From NCBI RefSeq assembly GCF_002288525.1, contig NZ_CP023068.1, positions 496,001 to 560,000 of the forward strand: a DNA stretch of 64,000 bases, in the 5' to 3' direction. Positions 42,416 to 52,076 of this stretch are shown piece by piece. This DNA is from Sinorhizobium sojae CCBAU 05684. GTDB taxonomy: Bacteria > Pseudomonadota > Alphaproteobacteria > Rhizobiales > Rhizobiaceae. The position numbers and the translations under genes were made by a program. Numbering within the stretch: position 1 is the first letter of the stretch; every line of letters begins with the position of its first letter. Under the pieces are notes generated by a model. The model did not search any database and was not told the DNA's origin. It was given only the letters and a program-made list of their open reading frames with translations.

Positions 42416-44308
42416 ATGAGCTTGGGAGCGGACCTGCTGCGGGTTGAGGGTCTGCGGATCACATTCTCGGTGCTTGGCGGCGAAGTGCAGGCCGTCCGGG
42501 GAACAAACTTCAGGATATTGCCGGGCAAGGTGACCGCGCTTGTCGGAGAGTCCGGCTCGGGAAAGTCGGCCATCAGCCAGGCGATCATGGGCATCCTGCC
42601 GAGCGTGGCGGAGGTCAGCGGGCGGGTCTTGTTCAATGACCCGCAAGCGGGCGAAGAACCTGTCGACCTTCTGTCGCTGGAGCCCCATGGACGCGAGATC
42701 CACGAGATCCGCGGTGCGCGCATCAGCAAGATCTTTCAGGAGCCGATGACGTCGCTGTCGCCGCTTCACACGATCGGAAACCAAATCTCCGAAGTGCTGA
42801 AGATTCATACGGATCGGGACACGGCCGAGCGGCGGCAACGGACCGAAGAGCTTCTGGGATATGTCGGATTTGCCGACCCGAAGCGCGCCTATGACATGTA
42901 CCCCTTCGAGCTATCGGGCGGCATGCGGCAGCGCGCGATGATCGCGATGGCGCTGATCTGTCGCCCGGCGCTGCTGATTGCCGATGAGCCGACGACCGCT
43001 CTCGACGTCACCGTGCAGGCGCAGATCCTCCAGCTCCTGCGAGAACTCCAGGCCAAGATGAACATGGCGATGCTCCTGATCACGCATGATCTCGGCGTCG
43101 TCGCCAATATGGCCGACGAGGTCGTGGTCATCTATCACGGGGAAATCGTCGAGGCCGGTCCGGTCGACGCGATCTTCCGCAATCCGCAGCATCCCTATCT
43201 CAAGGGGCTGATGGCCGCCGTGCCGCATTTCGACATGAAACCCGGCGAACGCCTGAAGGCGCTTCGCGAAGTGCCGGTCAAGGCGGGAGCGCTAATTGGA
43301 AGCCAGCAGCCGAAAAGATCCGGCGGCCCGGACGTCCTCGTGTCGGTGCGCAATCTCTCGAAGACGTTCACGAGGCGCAGTTCCGGCTGGTTGGGTGGCG
43401 ACGACGGGTCACGTCACCGGGCGGTCGACGATGTCAGCTTCGATATCCGCCGCGGCGAATGTCTGGGTCTTGTCGGCGAAAGCGGTTGCGGCAAGACGAC
43501 GGTCAGCAAGATTCTGATGCGAGCGGTGACGCCCGACGGCGGCACCGTCACTTTCGATAACGGTGACGGGCCGGTGGATGTCCTGAAGCTTGAAGGAGCG
43601 GACCTCAAGGCGCTGCGCACGAAGATCCAGATGGTTTTCCAGGACCCCGTGTCGTCGCTTTCGCCGCGCATGACGATCAAGAACATCCTGAGCGAGCCGC
43701 TCGAAATTCACGGGCGCGGTACGCCGCAGTCGCGGGTCGAAACCGTACGCTCCCTGCTGCACGCGGTTGGCCTCGATCAGCGTTTCATCAATCGCTACCC
43801 GCACAGCTTCTCCGGCGGTCAAAGGCAGCGCATCGGCATCGCCCGGGCACTGGCTCTCCTGCCGCAGCTTCTGATCTGTGACGAGCCCGTTTCGGCACTT
43901 GACGTCTCGGTGCAGGCCCAGATCCTCAATCTCCTGAAGGATCTGCAGAAGGAGCTCGGCTTGACGATGCTCTTCATCTCGCACAACCTTGCCGTGGTCG
44001 ACTACATGGCGGACCGCATTGCCGTCATGTGCGCCGGCCGGATCGTGGAACTGGCGCCCCGCGAGGTGCTGATGCGCAATCCCGTCCACCCCTATACGAA
44101 ATCGCTGCTGGCGGCGGTGCCCTATCCGGACCTCGATCGCAGGCTCGACTTCGAGTCGCTCCAGGCGAGTGGCGGATCGGATCAGCGGCAATGGGGCGCA
44201 CAATTCCTCGACGGTGGCGAGTCGGATGCGCTCTTTCCCGCCGATCTCGGCGGCGGTCATTTCGTGCTCGCCCGGAAATCGGCGAATGCAAGGGAGTTAA
44301 GACCGTGA
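42416..44308 (+). CDS. Opp/Dpp-type importer ATPase with two fused domains
   Basis: A 630-residue double ATPase (DppD plus DppF in one chain). Domain 1: [56 protein letters not shown]. Domain 2: VGESGCGKTTVSKILMRAVT, FSGGQRQRIGIARALA, ICDEPVSALD, LFISHNLAVVDYM. Both domains have their catalytic motifs. Each is followed by the oligopeptide-type C-terminal IYHGEIVEAGPVDAIFRNPQ or CAGRIVELAPREVLMRNPVH extension. It energises the importer encoded by the next three genes. An ATG is used; a GTG three codons upstream is also possible. Its stop overlaps the binding-protein start (GTGA). Confidence 0.92.
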   Translation: MSLGADLLRVEGLRITFSVLGGEVQAVRGTNFRILPGKVTALVGESGSGKSAISQAIMGILPSVAEVSGRVLFNDPQAGEEPVDLLSLEPHGREIHEIRGARISKIFQEPMTSLSPLHTIGNQISEVLKIHTDRDTAERRQRTEELLGYVGFADPKRAYDMYPFELSGGMRQRAMIAMALICRPALLIADEPTTALDVTVQAQILQLLRELQAKMNMAMLLITHDLGVVANMADEVVVIYHGEIVEAGPVDAIFRNPQHPYLKGLMAAVPHFDMKPGERLKALREVPVKAGALIGSQQPKRSGGPDVLVSVRNLSKTFTRRSSGWLGGDDGSRHRAVDDVSFDIRRGECLGLVGESGCGKTTVSKILMRAVTPDGGTVTFDNGDGPVDVLKLEGADLKALRTKIQMVFQDPVSSLSPRMTIKNILSEPLEIHGRGTPQSRVETVRSLLHAVGLDQRFINRYPHSFSGGQRQRIGIARALALLPQLLICDEPVSALDVSVQAQILNLLKDLQKELGLTMLFISHNLAVVDYMADRIAVMCAGRIVELAPREVLMRNPVHPYTKSLLAAVPYPDLDRRLDFESLQASGGSDQRQWGAQFLDGGESDALFPADLGGGHFVLARKSANARELRP

Positions 44309-46206
44309 TCACGCGAAGAACCGCGCTCGGCATGCTCGCAACGGCCGCGTTGCCGAGGACGCTGCTCGGCGCCACACGCGAGCTCGACGCTCTGGCGCCG
44401 CTCGTCGCCGAAGGCAAGGTGCCGCCGCTGAGTGAACGCCTGCCGAAGACGCCCCGGGTCATCAACGTCGCTGCGATGGGACGGGAACCCGGCCGCCATG
44501 GCGGCAGAATCCGCATGCTGATCGGTAGCGTGAAGGATATTCGCCTGATGACGATCTACGGCTATACCCGGCTGGTTGGTTACGATCAAAATCTCAACCT
44601 CCATCCCGATGTACTCGAAAGCTACGAGTCGGAAGAGGACCGCATCTTCACCTTCCGCCTACGCGAAGGCCACAAGTGGTCGGACGGCACGCCGCTCACC
44701 GCCGAGGACTTCCGCTATTGCTGGGAAGATGTGCTGCTCAACGAGGATCTGGCGCCTGCGGGTCTGCCGACAGCCTTGGTCATCGACGGGGAGGCGGGGA
44801 AGTTCGAAGTCCTCGACGGGCGCACCCTGCGTTATAGCTGGTCGGTGCCCAACCCGGATTTCCTCCAGAAGCTCGCCGCGCCGCAGCCTCTGGTCATTGC
44901 CATGCCCTCAGCCTACCTCAAGCAGTTCCACAAGAAGTACCAGGACGAGGAAAAGCTGAAGGCGATCCTCGAGGAGGAGCGCCTGAGGAAGTGGAGCCAG
45001 CTCCATATGCGCATGGCGCGTTCCTATCGGCCGGAAAATCCGGATCTGCCGACACTCGACCCCTGGCGCAATACCACGCCGCTTCCGGCCGACCAGTTCG
45101 TCTTCGAACGCAATCCTTATTTCCATCGGGTCGACGAAAACGGTTTGCAATTGCCCTATATCGACAGGTTCGTGCTCAATGTCAGCTCGTCCGCGCTCAT
45201 TCCGGCAAAAGCCGGAACGGGTGAGAGTGACCTCCAGGCGGCCGGCATCGACTTTGTCGACTACACCTTCCTCAAGGATGCAGAGAAGCGCTATCCGGTG
45301 AAGGTCAAGCTTTGGAAGAAGACCCAGGGCTCGCGCCTGGCGCTGCTTCCGAATCTCAACAGCGCGGATCCGGTCTGGCGGGCGTTGCTGAGGGACGTTC
45401 GAGTCCGCCGGGCCCTGTCGCTGGCGATCGACAGGCGCGAAATCAACAAGGCGATGTTCTACGGCCTGACAAAGGAGAGTGCCGACACTGTCCTTCCGGA
45501 GAGCCCGCTCTTCGAACCCGAATTCGCCAATGCCTGGATCGCTCACGACCCGGACCGCGCGAATGCGCTGCTTGACGAGGCCGGTCTCGTCGAGCGCGAC
45601 AGCGACGGCATCCGACTCCTGCCCGACGGGCGCAGGGCGCAGATCGTCGTGGAGACGCCCGGCGAAAGCACGCTCGATACGGATGTCCTCCAGCTTATCG
45701 CCGACTATTGGCAGAAGGTCGGCATATCGCTCTTTATCCGCACCTCGCAACGCGATACGTTCCGCAGCCGCGCCATTGGCGGCGAGATCATCATGTCGAT
45801 GTGGTTTGGCATCGACAACGGCGTGCCGACCGCGGACATGAATCCCGGCCAGCTCGCGCCGACCGCGGATGACCAGTTGCAATGGCCGGTCTGGGGACTC
45901 AACTACATGTCGCACGGCGAGATGGGCGAGACGCCCGATATGCCGTCGGTGGTCGAGCTCCTCAAGCTTCTCAAGCGCTGGAGGCTTTCCTCGGACGCTG
46001 CCGAGCGGGAAGAGATATGGAAGGAGATGTTGTCCATCTACACGGACCAGGTCTTCTCGATAGGACTGGTCAACGCCTCGCTACAGCCGATCCTTATCAC
46101 GGAAAAACTGCGCAACTTCCCGGATGAGGGGCTCTACGGCTTCGATCCGACGAGCTACTTCGGCGTCTACAAGACCGATACGTTCTGGCTGGAAGGGGGC
46201 AACTGA
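44305..46206 (+). CDS. Oligopeptide/oligosaccharide-type ABC binding protein (SBP_bac_5)
   Basis: A 633-residue family 5 binding protein. The N-terminus MITRRTALGMLATAALPRTL carries a twin-Arg motif (RRTALG), so Tat export is possible. The mature protein has TFRLREGHKWSDGTPLTAED, the family block, plus VRRALSLAIDRREINKAMFY. Large members of this family bind peptides, but several bind oligosaccharides. The GTG start overlaps the ATPase stop and AAGGGAG lies ahead. A longer upstream frame runs antisense or out of frame to the ATPase and is rejected. Confidence 0.9.
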   Translation: MITRRTALGMLATAALPRTLLGATRELDALAPLVAEGKVPPLSERLPKTPRVINVAAMGREPGRHGGRIRMLIGSVKDIRLMTIYGYTRLVGYDQNLNLHPDVLESYESEEDRIFTFRLREGHKWSDGTPLTAEDFRYCWEDVLLNEDLAPAGLPTALVIDGEAGKFEVLDGRTLRYSWSVPNPDFLQKLAAPQPLVIAMPSAYLKQFHKKYQDEEKLKAILEEERLRKWSQLHMRMARSYRPENPDLPTLDPWRNTTPLPADQFVFERNPYFHRVDENGLQLPYIDRFVLNVSSSALIPAKAGTGESDLQAAGIDFVDYTFLKDAEKRYPVKVKLWKKTQGSRLALLPNLNSADPVWRALLRDVRVRRALSLAIDRREINKAMFYGLTKESADTVLPESPLFEPEFANAWIAHDPDRANALLDEAGLVERDSDGIRLLPDGRRAQIVVETPGESTLDTDVLQLIADYWQKVGISLFIRTSQRDTFRSRAIGGEIIMSMWFGIDNGVPTADMNPGQLAPTADDQLQWPVWGLNYMSHGEMGETPDMPSVVELLKLLKRWRLSSDAAEREEIWKEMLSIYTDQVFSIGLVNASLQPILITEKLRNFPDEGLYGFDPTSYFGVYKTDTFWLEGGN

Positions 46207-46207
46207 C

Positions 46208-47206
46208 ATGCTTCGCTACATCTTCTGGCGTATCGCTGTCATGGTCCCCACTCTCATCGTTATTTCCGCGCTCGTCTTCGCCATTATCGAGCTACCGCCG
46301 GGGGACTATTTCGAAAGCTACATTGCCGAACTGCGCGCCCAGGGCGAGGGCGTCGACATGGAGCAGATCGAGGCGCTACGCAGAGAATACGGCTTCGACC
46401 AGCCGGCAGTGCTGCGCTACGTTTACTGGGTCGGTGGCATGCTGCAGGGCGACTTCGGCTATTCCTTCGAATACCAGTTGCCGGTGAGCGATGTCGTCGG
46501 CGACCGGCTGTGGCTGACGATACTCGTCTCCTTCCTTACCATCGCGTTTACCTGGGTCATCGCATTTCCGATCGGGATCTATGCCGCGACGCATCAATAT
46601 AGCTGGGGCGATTACGGCCTGTCGCTGATCGGGCTCATCGGCATCGCAGTCCCGAATTTCATGCTGGCGCTGATTCTCATGTATTTCGCCAACATCTGGT
46701 TCGGCACGTCGATCGGCCATCTCATGGATCAGAAATATCTCTCGGAACCGATGAGCTGGGAGAAAGCGAAATCGATCCTCGAACACATCTGGATCCCGGT
46801 TGTCATCATCGGCGCGGCAGGCACAGCCGGCATGATCCGACGCTTGCGCGCCAACCTGCTCGATGAGCTTCAGAAGCAATATGTCGTGACCGCAAGAGCC
46901 AAGGGGCTTTCGCCGACGAAGACGCTGCTCAAATATCCGCTGCGCATGGCGCTTAACTTCTTCATCTCCGACATCGGCTCTATCCTGCCGGCCATCATCT
47001 CCGGCGCGGAAATTACGGCGATTGTGCTCTCGCTCGAGACGACCGGCCCGATGCTGATCAAGGCGCTGCAGAGTCAGGACATGTATCTGGCTGGGTCGTT
47101 CCTGATGTTTCTCGCCTTCCTCACCGTCATCGGCGTGCTGATTTCCGATCTGGCATTGGCCGTCCTCGATCCGAGAATTCGTCTGCAAGGCAGGAGCACC
47201 AAGTGA
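46208..47206 (+). CDS. ABC importer permease 1 (DppB/OppB type)
   Basis: A 332-residue permease: MLRYIFWRIAVMVPTLIVIS as first helix, a periplasmic stretch DYFESYIAELRAQGEGVDME then QIEALRREYGFDQPAVLRYV, and the docking loop YVVTARAKGLSPTKTLLKYP. Six membrane segments are expected. The start is 2 bases after the binding-protein stop. It forms the channel with permease 2. Confidence 0.92.
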   Translation: MLRYIFWRIAVMVPTLIVISALVFAIIELPPGDYFESYIAELRAQGEGVDMEQIEALRREYGFDQPAVLRYVYWVGGMLQGDFGYSFEYQLPVSDVVGDRLWLTILVSFLTIAFTWVIAFPIGIYAATHQYSWGDYGLSLIGLIGIAVPNFMLALILMYFANIWFGTSIGHLMDQKYLSEPMSWEKAKSILEHIWIPVVIIGAAGTAGMIRRLRANLLDELQKQYVVTARAKGLSPTKTLLKYPLRMALNFFISDIGSILPAIISGAEITAIVLSLETTGPMLIKALQSQDMYLAGSFLMFLAFLTVIGVLISDLALAVLDPRIRLQGRSTK

Positions 47207-48378
47207 CGTCCCCCATTCCGGCGCCCGGCGAGCCCCTGCCGCACTACGTTTCGACCGCTCCGTTCGATCCCTATTCGGTCGAGGAGATGACGGAGGAGCA
47301 AGTCCGCGTCAACCAGGCGTCGCAGTTGCGCCTGATGTGGTGGAAATTCAAACGCCACAGGCTGGCGCTTGCGTCAGGCATCTTTCTTGCGGTGCTCTAC
47401 GGAATGATCCTCGTCTCAGAGTTCCTGGCGCCCTACAATCTGCATACGCGAAACGTCGATTTCATCTATGCGCCGCCGCAGCGGATTCATCTCTTCCATA
47501 ACGGCGCATTCGTGGGACCCTTCGTCTATGGCCGGACCATGACGCTCGACATGGATACGCTGAAGCGGAATTATGCGGAAAACCCTGCGGACGTGGAGCC
47601 GATCCGGTTTTTCTGTCGCGGCGATAGTTATCGCTTCTGGGGTCTCTTCGAAAGCAACGTGCATCTCTTCTGTCCGGCAGAAGGCGGCCAGCTTTTCCTC
47701 CTCGGCACGGACAGGCTTGGTCGCGACGTGCTGTCGCGCATCATTTATGGCGCGCGGATTTCGCTCACGATCGGCCTCCTCGGCATCACCGTCAGCTTCG
47801 TTCTGGGCATCATCATCGGCGGACTGGCCGGGTATCATGGCGGGGTCTTCGACCTCCTCGTCCAGCGGTTGATCGAGGTCCTGCAGTCGATACCGAGCAT
47901 TCCCCTCTGGCTGGCGCTTGCGGCGATCATGCCGGCGACCTGGAGCCCGATCCTGATCTATCTCGGCATCACCGTGATTCTCGGGCTGCTCGACTGGACC
48001 GGGCTTGCGCGCGCCGTTCGTTCGAAGCTGCTTGCCTTGAGGGAAGAGGACTATGTTCTTGCCGCGCAATTGATGGGAGCGAGAAGCGGCCGCATCATCG
48101 GGCGCCATCTCGTGCCCGGCTTCATGTCGCACTTGATCGCCACGGCCACCATTTCGATCCCCGGCATGATCCTCGGCGAAACCGCACTGAGCTTCCTTGG
48201 TCTCGGCCTCCGGCCGCCGATTACGAGTTGGGGCATCCTGCTGACGGAGGCAAAGAGTGTCAGCGTCATTGCCTTTTACCCATGGCTGCTGTTGCCGACC
48301 ATACCTGTTATTCTTGTGATATTGGCGTTCAACTTCCTGGGAGACGGGTTGCGCGACGCCGCCGATCCCTACAAATAG
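47203..48378 (+). CDS. ABC importer permease 2 (DppC/OppC type) with long periplasmic insert
   Basis: A 391-residue permease, longer than the usual 300 or so. Between the first membrane helix (LALASGIFLAVLYGMILVSE) and the transport domain lies an insert of about 110 residues with paired Cys (RFFCRGDSYRFWGLFESNVH, then LFCPAEGGQLFLLGTDRLGR). Similar inserts occur in permeases of oligosaccharide importers of thermophiles such as Thermotoga. The docking loop is LREEDYVLAAQLMGARSGRI. A GTG start overlaps the permease 1 stop (GTGA). The insert may contact the binding protein. Confidence 0.9.
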   Translation: MTSPIPAPGEPLPHYVSTAPFDPYSVEEMTEEQVRVNQASQLRLMWWKFKRHRLALASGIFLAVLYGMILVSEFLAPYNLHTRNVDFIYAPPQRIHLFHNGAFVGPFVYGRTMTLDMDTLKRNYAENPADVEPIRFFCRGDSYRFWGLFESNVHLFCPAEGGQLFLLGTDRLGRDVLSRIIYGARISLTIGLLGITVSFVLGIIIGGLAGYHGGVFDLLVQRLIEVLQSIPSIPLWLALAAIMPATWSPILIYLGITVILGLLDWTGLARAVRSKLLALREEDYVLAAQLMGARSGRIIGRHLVPGFMSHLIATATISIPGMILGETALSFLGLGLRPPITSWGILLTEAKSVSVIAFYPWLLLPTIPVILVILAFNFLGDGLRDAADPYK

Positions 48379-48448
48379 CTTCGGTATCACCTCTCCGGGC
48401 GCCTCGCGTTACAGCGGGCCGCGGTCTCAAGAAGAGAAAGGTTCTGGC

Positions 48449-49663
48449 ATGACACGGCGTTTCGAAGATGCCCGGATCCTCATGTACAGCCATGACACCT
48501 TCGGCCTCGGTCACCTCCGGCGCTGCCGTGCGATTGCGCATGCGCTGGTCGAGGACTATAGCGGTCTGCAGATTCTCATCATTTCCGGCGCGACGATTGC
48601 CGGCGCGTTCGACTACCGCGCCCGCGTCGACTTCGTGAAGATTCCGAGCGTAATCAAGCTTCGAAACGGCGAATACACCTCGCTCGACCGGCACATCGAG
48701 TTGCACGAGACGCTGAAGATGCGCCAGTCGATCATTCGTTCGACAGCGGAGTCCTTCAAGCCGGACATCTTCATCGTCGACAAGGAGCCGATGGGCCTGC
48801 GCGGCGAGGTTGAGGACACCTTGACATATCTGAAGGCGCACGGAACCCGGCTGGTCCTTGGTCTGCGCGACGTCATGGACGCGCCGCACCTGCTCGAGGT
48901 CGAGTGGAAACGCCGCGACACGATGCGCAAGATCGAGCAGTTCTACGATGCCATCTGGGTCTATGGCCCGCCCGATTTCTATGATCCGCTGGTGGGACTG
49001 GATGTGCCCGCGACCGTTCGCGACCGGATGAACTTTGTCGGTTTCCTGCAAAGGGGCGTTCCGCGCGACAATATGCCGAGCCACAGGCCGGAGGGGGATT
49101 ACATCCTTGTCACGACCGGCGGAGGCGGCGACGGCGCCGATCTGATCCACGATGTCATCCACGCCTATCAGCAGGATCCGGAACTAACCTATAATGCGCT
49201 TGTCGTCCTCGGACCCTACATGCCGGCCAAGAAGCGCAACAAGCTGATCCGCAAGGGCAGCAGCATACCCTTCATCAGGATGATCGAGTTCGACAACCGC
49301 ATGGAGGAACTGGTCGCCGGCGCCAAGGGCGTCGTGTCGATGGGCGGATACAACACCTATTGCGAGATCCTTTCCTTCGACAAGCCCGCGCTGATCGTGC
49401 CGCGGCTGGTACCACGTGAGGAGCAGCTGATCCGGGCGCAGCGCGCCTCCGCCCTCGGCCTCGTCGATATGTTACTGCCGCAGGAGTCCGAGGACCCGAT
49501 GCGCTTCGCCGCCGCCATCAAGGCCCTGCCGTACCGCGCACCGCCTTCCCGTAGCGCCCATGGGCTGAGGCTCGAGGGGCTTCTGCACATTTCCGACATC
49601 GTCGGAGAATGGCTCGATCACCGATCGAAACAGCACTTGAGCATCGTAAAGCAGACAAGCTGA
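48449..49663 (+). CDS. MurG-like (GT28-type) glycosyltransferase
   Basis: A 404-residue protein with a GT-B fold. The N-terminus YSHDTFGLGHLRRCRAIAHA has the glycine-rich GHLRR loop, and the C-terminal domain has VVSMGGYNTYCEILSFDKPA followed by LIVPRLVPREEQLIRAQRAS, the nucleotide-sugar region of MurG-type enzymes (GGYNT plus E). No signal peptide or membrane helix is seen. It is the first of three consecutive glycosyltransferases after the importer. It is similar in layout to the gene two positions downstream. Confidence 0.82.
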   Translation: MTRRFEDARILMYSHDTFGLGHLRRCRAIAHALVEDYSGLQILIISGATIAGAFDYRARVDFVKIPSVIKLRNGEYTSLDRHIELHETLKMRQSIIRSTAESFKPDIFIVDKEPMGLRGEVEDTLTYLKAHGTRLVLGLRDVMDAPHLLEVEWKRRDTMRKIEQFYDAIWVYGPPDFYDPLVGLDVPATVRDRMNFVGFLQRGVPRDNMPSHRPEGDYILVTTGGGGDGADLIHDVIHAYQQDPELTYNALVVLGPYMPAKKRNKLIRKGSSIPFIRMIEFDNRMEELVAGAKGVVSMGGYNTYCEILSFDKPALIVPRLVPREEQLIRAQRASALGLVDMLLPQESEDPMRFAAAIKALPYRAPPSRSAHGLRLEGLLHISDIVGEWLDHRSKQHLSIVKQTS

Positions 49664-49668
49664 TCCCC

Positions 49669-50913
49669 GTGTCCTCAAATAGAAAGATCGCCGTCGTCCT
49701 GAAAGGCTATCCGCGCCTTTCGGAGACATTTATCGCGCAGGAACTGCTTGGTCTCGAAAGGGCGGGCCACGAGCTCGTGCTCATCGCGCTTCGCCGTCCG
49801 ACCGACCTGAAGCGCCACCCTATCCACGACGAGATACGCGCCGCCGTCCACTATCTGCCGGAATATTTGCACGATGAGCCCCGACGCGTGCTGCGTGCGC
49901 TTCTCAGGTCGGTGCCGAAGGCCGGCTTCTGGCGTGCGCTCGGGCCTTTCCTTCGCGATCTCCTGCGTGACAGGACGCGTAACCGTTTTCGCCGCTTCGG
50001 GCAGGCGCTGGTGCTTTTTTCGGAGTGGCCGGGAGACGCGGGCTGGCTGCATGCGCATTTCATCCACACACCGGCATCGGTCACAGCCTATGCGAGCCTC
50101 ATGGCCGGCGTTCCCTGGACCTGCTCGGCGCACGCGAAGGACATCTGGACGTCTTCCGATTGGGAGCTTTCCGAGAAACTCGGAAGCGCCCGCTGGACGG
50201 TGACCTGCACCAGAACTGGCTTCGAGCATCTCAAAGGCCTTACGGATGCGAAATCACGGGTGCATCTGAGCTATCACGGCCTCGATCTCGACCGCTTCCC
50301 GGTCTTCGGGGGCAGCCATTCGAGCCGCGACGGGGCGGATCCGGGGGACCCGGTTCGGATCGTTAGCGTCGGGCGGGCGGTTGCAAAGAAGGGGTTCGAT
50401 GTTCTTTTGCGGGCGCTGTCGCTGCTGCCGGATCTCAATTGGCGATTCGACCATATCGGTGCCGGTGATTTGACGCAGGAGCTTCGCGCACTTGCCGACG
50501 AGCTTGGCCTTGCCGATCGGGTCCGCTGGAACGGCGCGCTCGACCAGAAGGACGTCCTTGCGCGCTACCGCGACAGCGACATCTTCGCGCTCGCCTGCCG
50601 GATTGCGGCGGATGGCGACCGCGACGGTCTGCCGAATGTGCTGGTCGAGGCGTCGAGCCAGCGGCTCGCCTGCGTCTCGACGGCCGTCTCAGGCGTCCCG
50701 GAACTGCTCGAGGATGGGGAGAACGGGCTTGTGGTGCCGCCGGAAGACCCACGCGCTCTTGCCGCGGCGCTCGAGCGCCTGATCCGCGACCCCGAACTCA
50801 GGCAGCGCCTTGGGGCGGCCGCGGAAAGGCGGGTGCGCACCGAGTTCGATCATCAGTCGAGCGTTCGCCAATTGATCGGGCTCTTCCACGACGAATGGAG
50901 GAAGGTTCCTTGA
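49669..50913 (+). CDS. Family 4-type glycosyltransferase
   Basis: A 414-residue GT4-type enzyme. KIAVVLKGYPRLSETFIAQE is the N-terminal motif of GT4 enzymes that act on lipid-linked sugars (the YPxxSETFI pattern). The donor domain has IVSVGRAVAKKGFDVLLRAL, ALACRIAADGDRDGLPNVLV with EASSQRLACV, and SGVPELLEDGENGLVVPPED. The GTG start lies 5 bases after the preceding stop; a longer frame overlaps that gene. It should add one sugar in a cytoplasmic assembly. Confidence 0.87.
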   Translation: MSSNRKIAVVLKGYPRLSETFIAQELLGLERAGHELVLIALRRPTDLKRHPIHDEIRAAVHYLPEYLHDEPRRVLRALLRSVPKAGFWRALGPFLRDLLRDRTRNRFRRFGQALVLFSEWPGDAGWLHAHFIHTPASVTAYASLMAGVPWTCSAHAKDIWTSSDWELSEKLGSARWTVTCTRTGFEHLKGLTDAKSRVHLSYHGLDLDRFPVFGGSHSSRDGADPGDPVRIVSVGRAVAKKGFDVLLRALSLLPDLNWRFDHIGAGDLTQELRALADELGLADRVRWNGALDQKDVLARYRDSDIFALACRIAADGDRDGLPNVLVEASSQRLACVSTAVSGVPELLEDGENGLVVPPEDPRALAAALERLIRDPELRQRLGAAAERRVRTEFDHQSSVRQLIGLFHDEWRKVP

Positions 50914-52076
50914 ACAAACGGCGTGTCTTCTTCTATGTCCAGCACCTGCTCGGAATAGGCCACCTCGCGCGAGCGAGCCGCATTGCCAAGGCCCTTGTCG
51001 AAAGGGACTTCGACGTGACGATGGTGATGGGCGGCTTGCCCGTGCCGGGCTTTCCCGGAGAGGGAATAAAGACGATTGCCTTGCCGGCGGTGGCGGCGGG
51101 CGATCGCGGCTTTTCGGGTCTCAGCGACGCGGCCGGCGATCCGGTGACGCCCGCATTCCTTGAGCGTCGCAAGGACCTGCTTATCGATGCGCTGCGGCGT
51201 TCCGACCCGGACGTGGTCATTATAGAAGCTTTCCCGTTCGGGCGCCGGCAGATGCGATTCGAACTGCTGCCGCTGCTCGACGCCATTGCAGCCATGGAAC
51301 GGCGTCCCCTCGTCGCGACTTCCCTGCGCGACATCCTGCAGGAGCGGCTGAAGCCGGGGCGGGCGGAGGAGACGGTGGCGCTCGTCCGTGAGCATTTCGA
51401 CCTTGTGCTCGTCCATGGCGATCCGGCCTTCGCGCGGCTTCAGGAGACTTTCCCGCTCGCGGGCGAGATTGAGGGCAAGGTCGTTTATACGGGCCTCGTC
51501 GCACCGCCGCCGCCGGAGCAGCCGAACGAAAAATTCGATGTCGTGGTCTCCGCCGGCGGCGGTGCGGTCGGCAAGGAATTGATCGGCGCCTCGCTTGCGG
51601 CGGCGCGGTTGCTACCGGACGCGCTTCGCTGGTGTCTGGTGACCGGGCCCAACCTGCCGCCGTCGGATTTCGATGCGCTCAGTGCATCGGCGCCCGCGGG
51701 CGCCGGTCTCTTTCGCTTCCGTCAGGACTTTGCAAGTCTGCTTGCCGGCGCCCGCCTTTCGGTTTCGCAGGCCGGTTATAACACCGTCTGCGATGTCCTT
51801 CGCGCCGGTTGCGCTTCCTTGCTCATTCCCTTCGTGGCCGGCGGGGAAACCGAACAGAGCACACGGGCGGACCGGCTTGAGAAGCTTGGGCTGGCGACCG
51901 TCCTGCCGGAAGAGGGTATCACGCCCCAGGAGCTCGCGCTTCGCGTCGAAGCAATGCTTGCTCGGCCAAAACCGGCCATGCCGCCGCTCGACTTGAACGG
52001 CGCGGCGCAGACGGCCATGATCCTTGCGGATCGGCTGTCCCGAGAAGAAGCCGTCAGATCGTTCCGATCAGCATGA
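50910..52076 (+). CDS. MurG-like glycosyltransferase
   Basis: A 388-residue GT-B protein: RRVFFYVQHLLGIGHLARAS at the N-terminus and LLAGARLSVSQAGYNTVCDV with LRAGCASLLIPFVAGGETEQ in the donor domain. It is a divergent paralogue of the gene two positions upstream (shared GxGHLxRxxRIA and GYNTxC patterns). The likely start is TTG overlapping the preceding stop (TTGA), with GGAGGAAGG well placed before it; an ATG five codons earlier is the alternative. Its last 23 bases overlap the convergent methyltransferase gene. Confidence 0.83.
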   Translation: MNKRRVFFYVQHLLGIGHLARASRIAKALVERDFDVTMVMGGLPVPGFPGEGIKTIALPAVAAGDRGFSGLSDAAGDPVTPAFLERRKDLLIDALRRSDPDVVIIEAFPFGRRQMRFELLPLLDAIAAMERRPLVATSLRDILQERLKPGRAEETVALVREHFDLVLVHGDPAFARLQETFPLAGEIEGKVVYTGLVAPPPPEQPNEKFDVVVSAGGGAVGKELIGASLAAARLLPDALRWCLVTGPNLPPSDFDALSASAPAGAGLFRFRQDFASLLAGARLSVSQAGYNTVCDVLRAGCASLLIPFVAGGETEQSTRADRLEKLGLATVLPEEGITPQELALRVEAMLARPKPAMPPLDLNGAAQTAMILADRLSREEAVRSFRSA

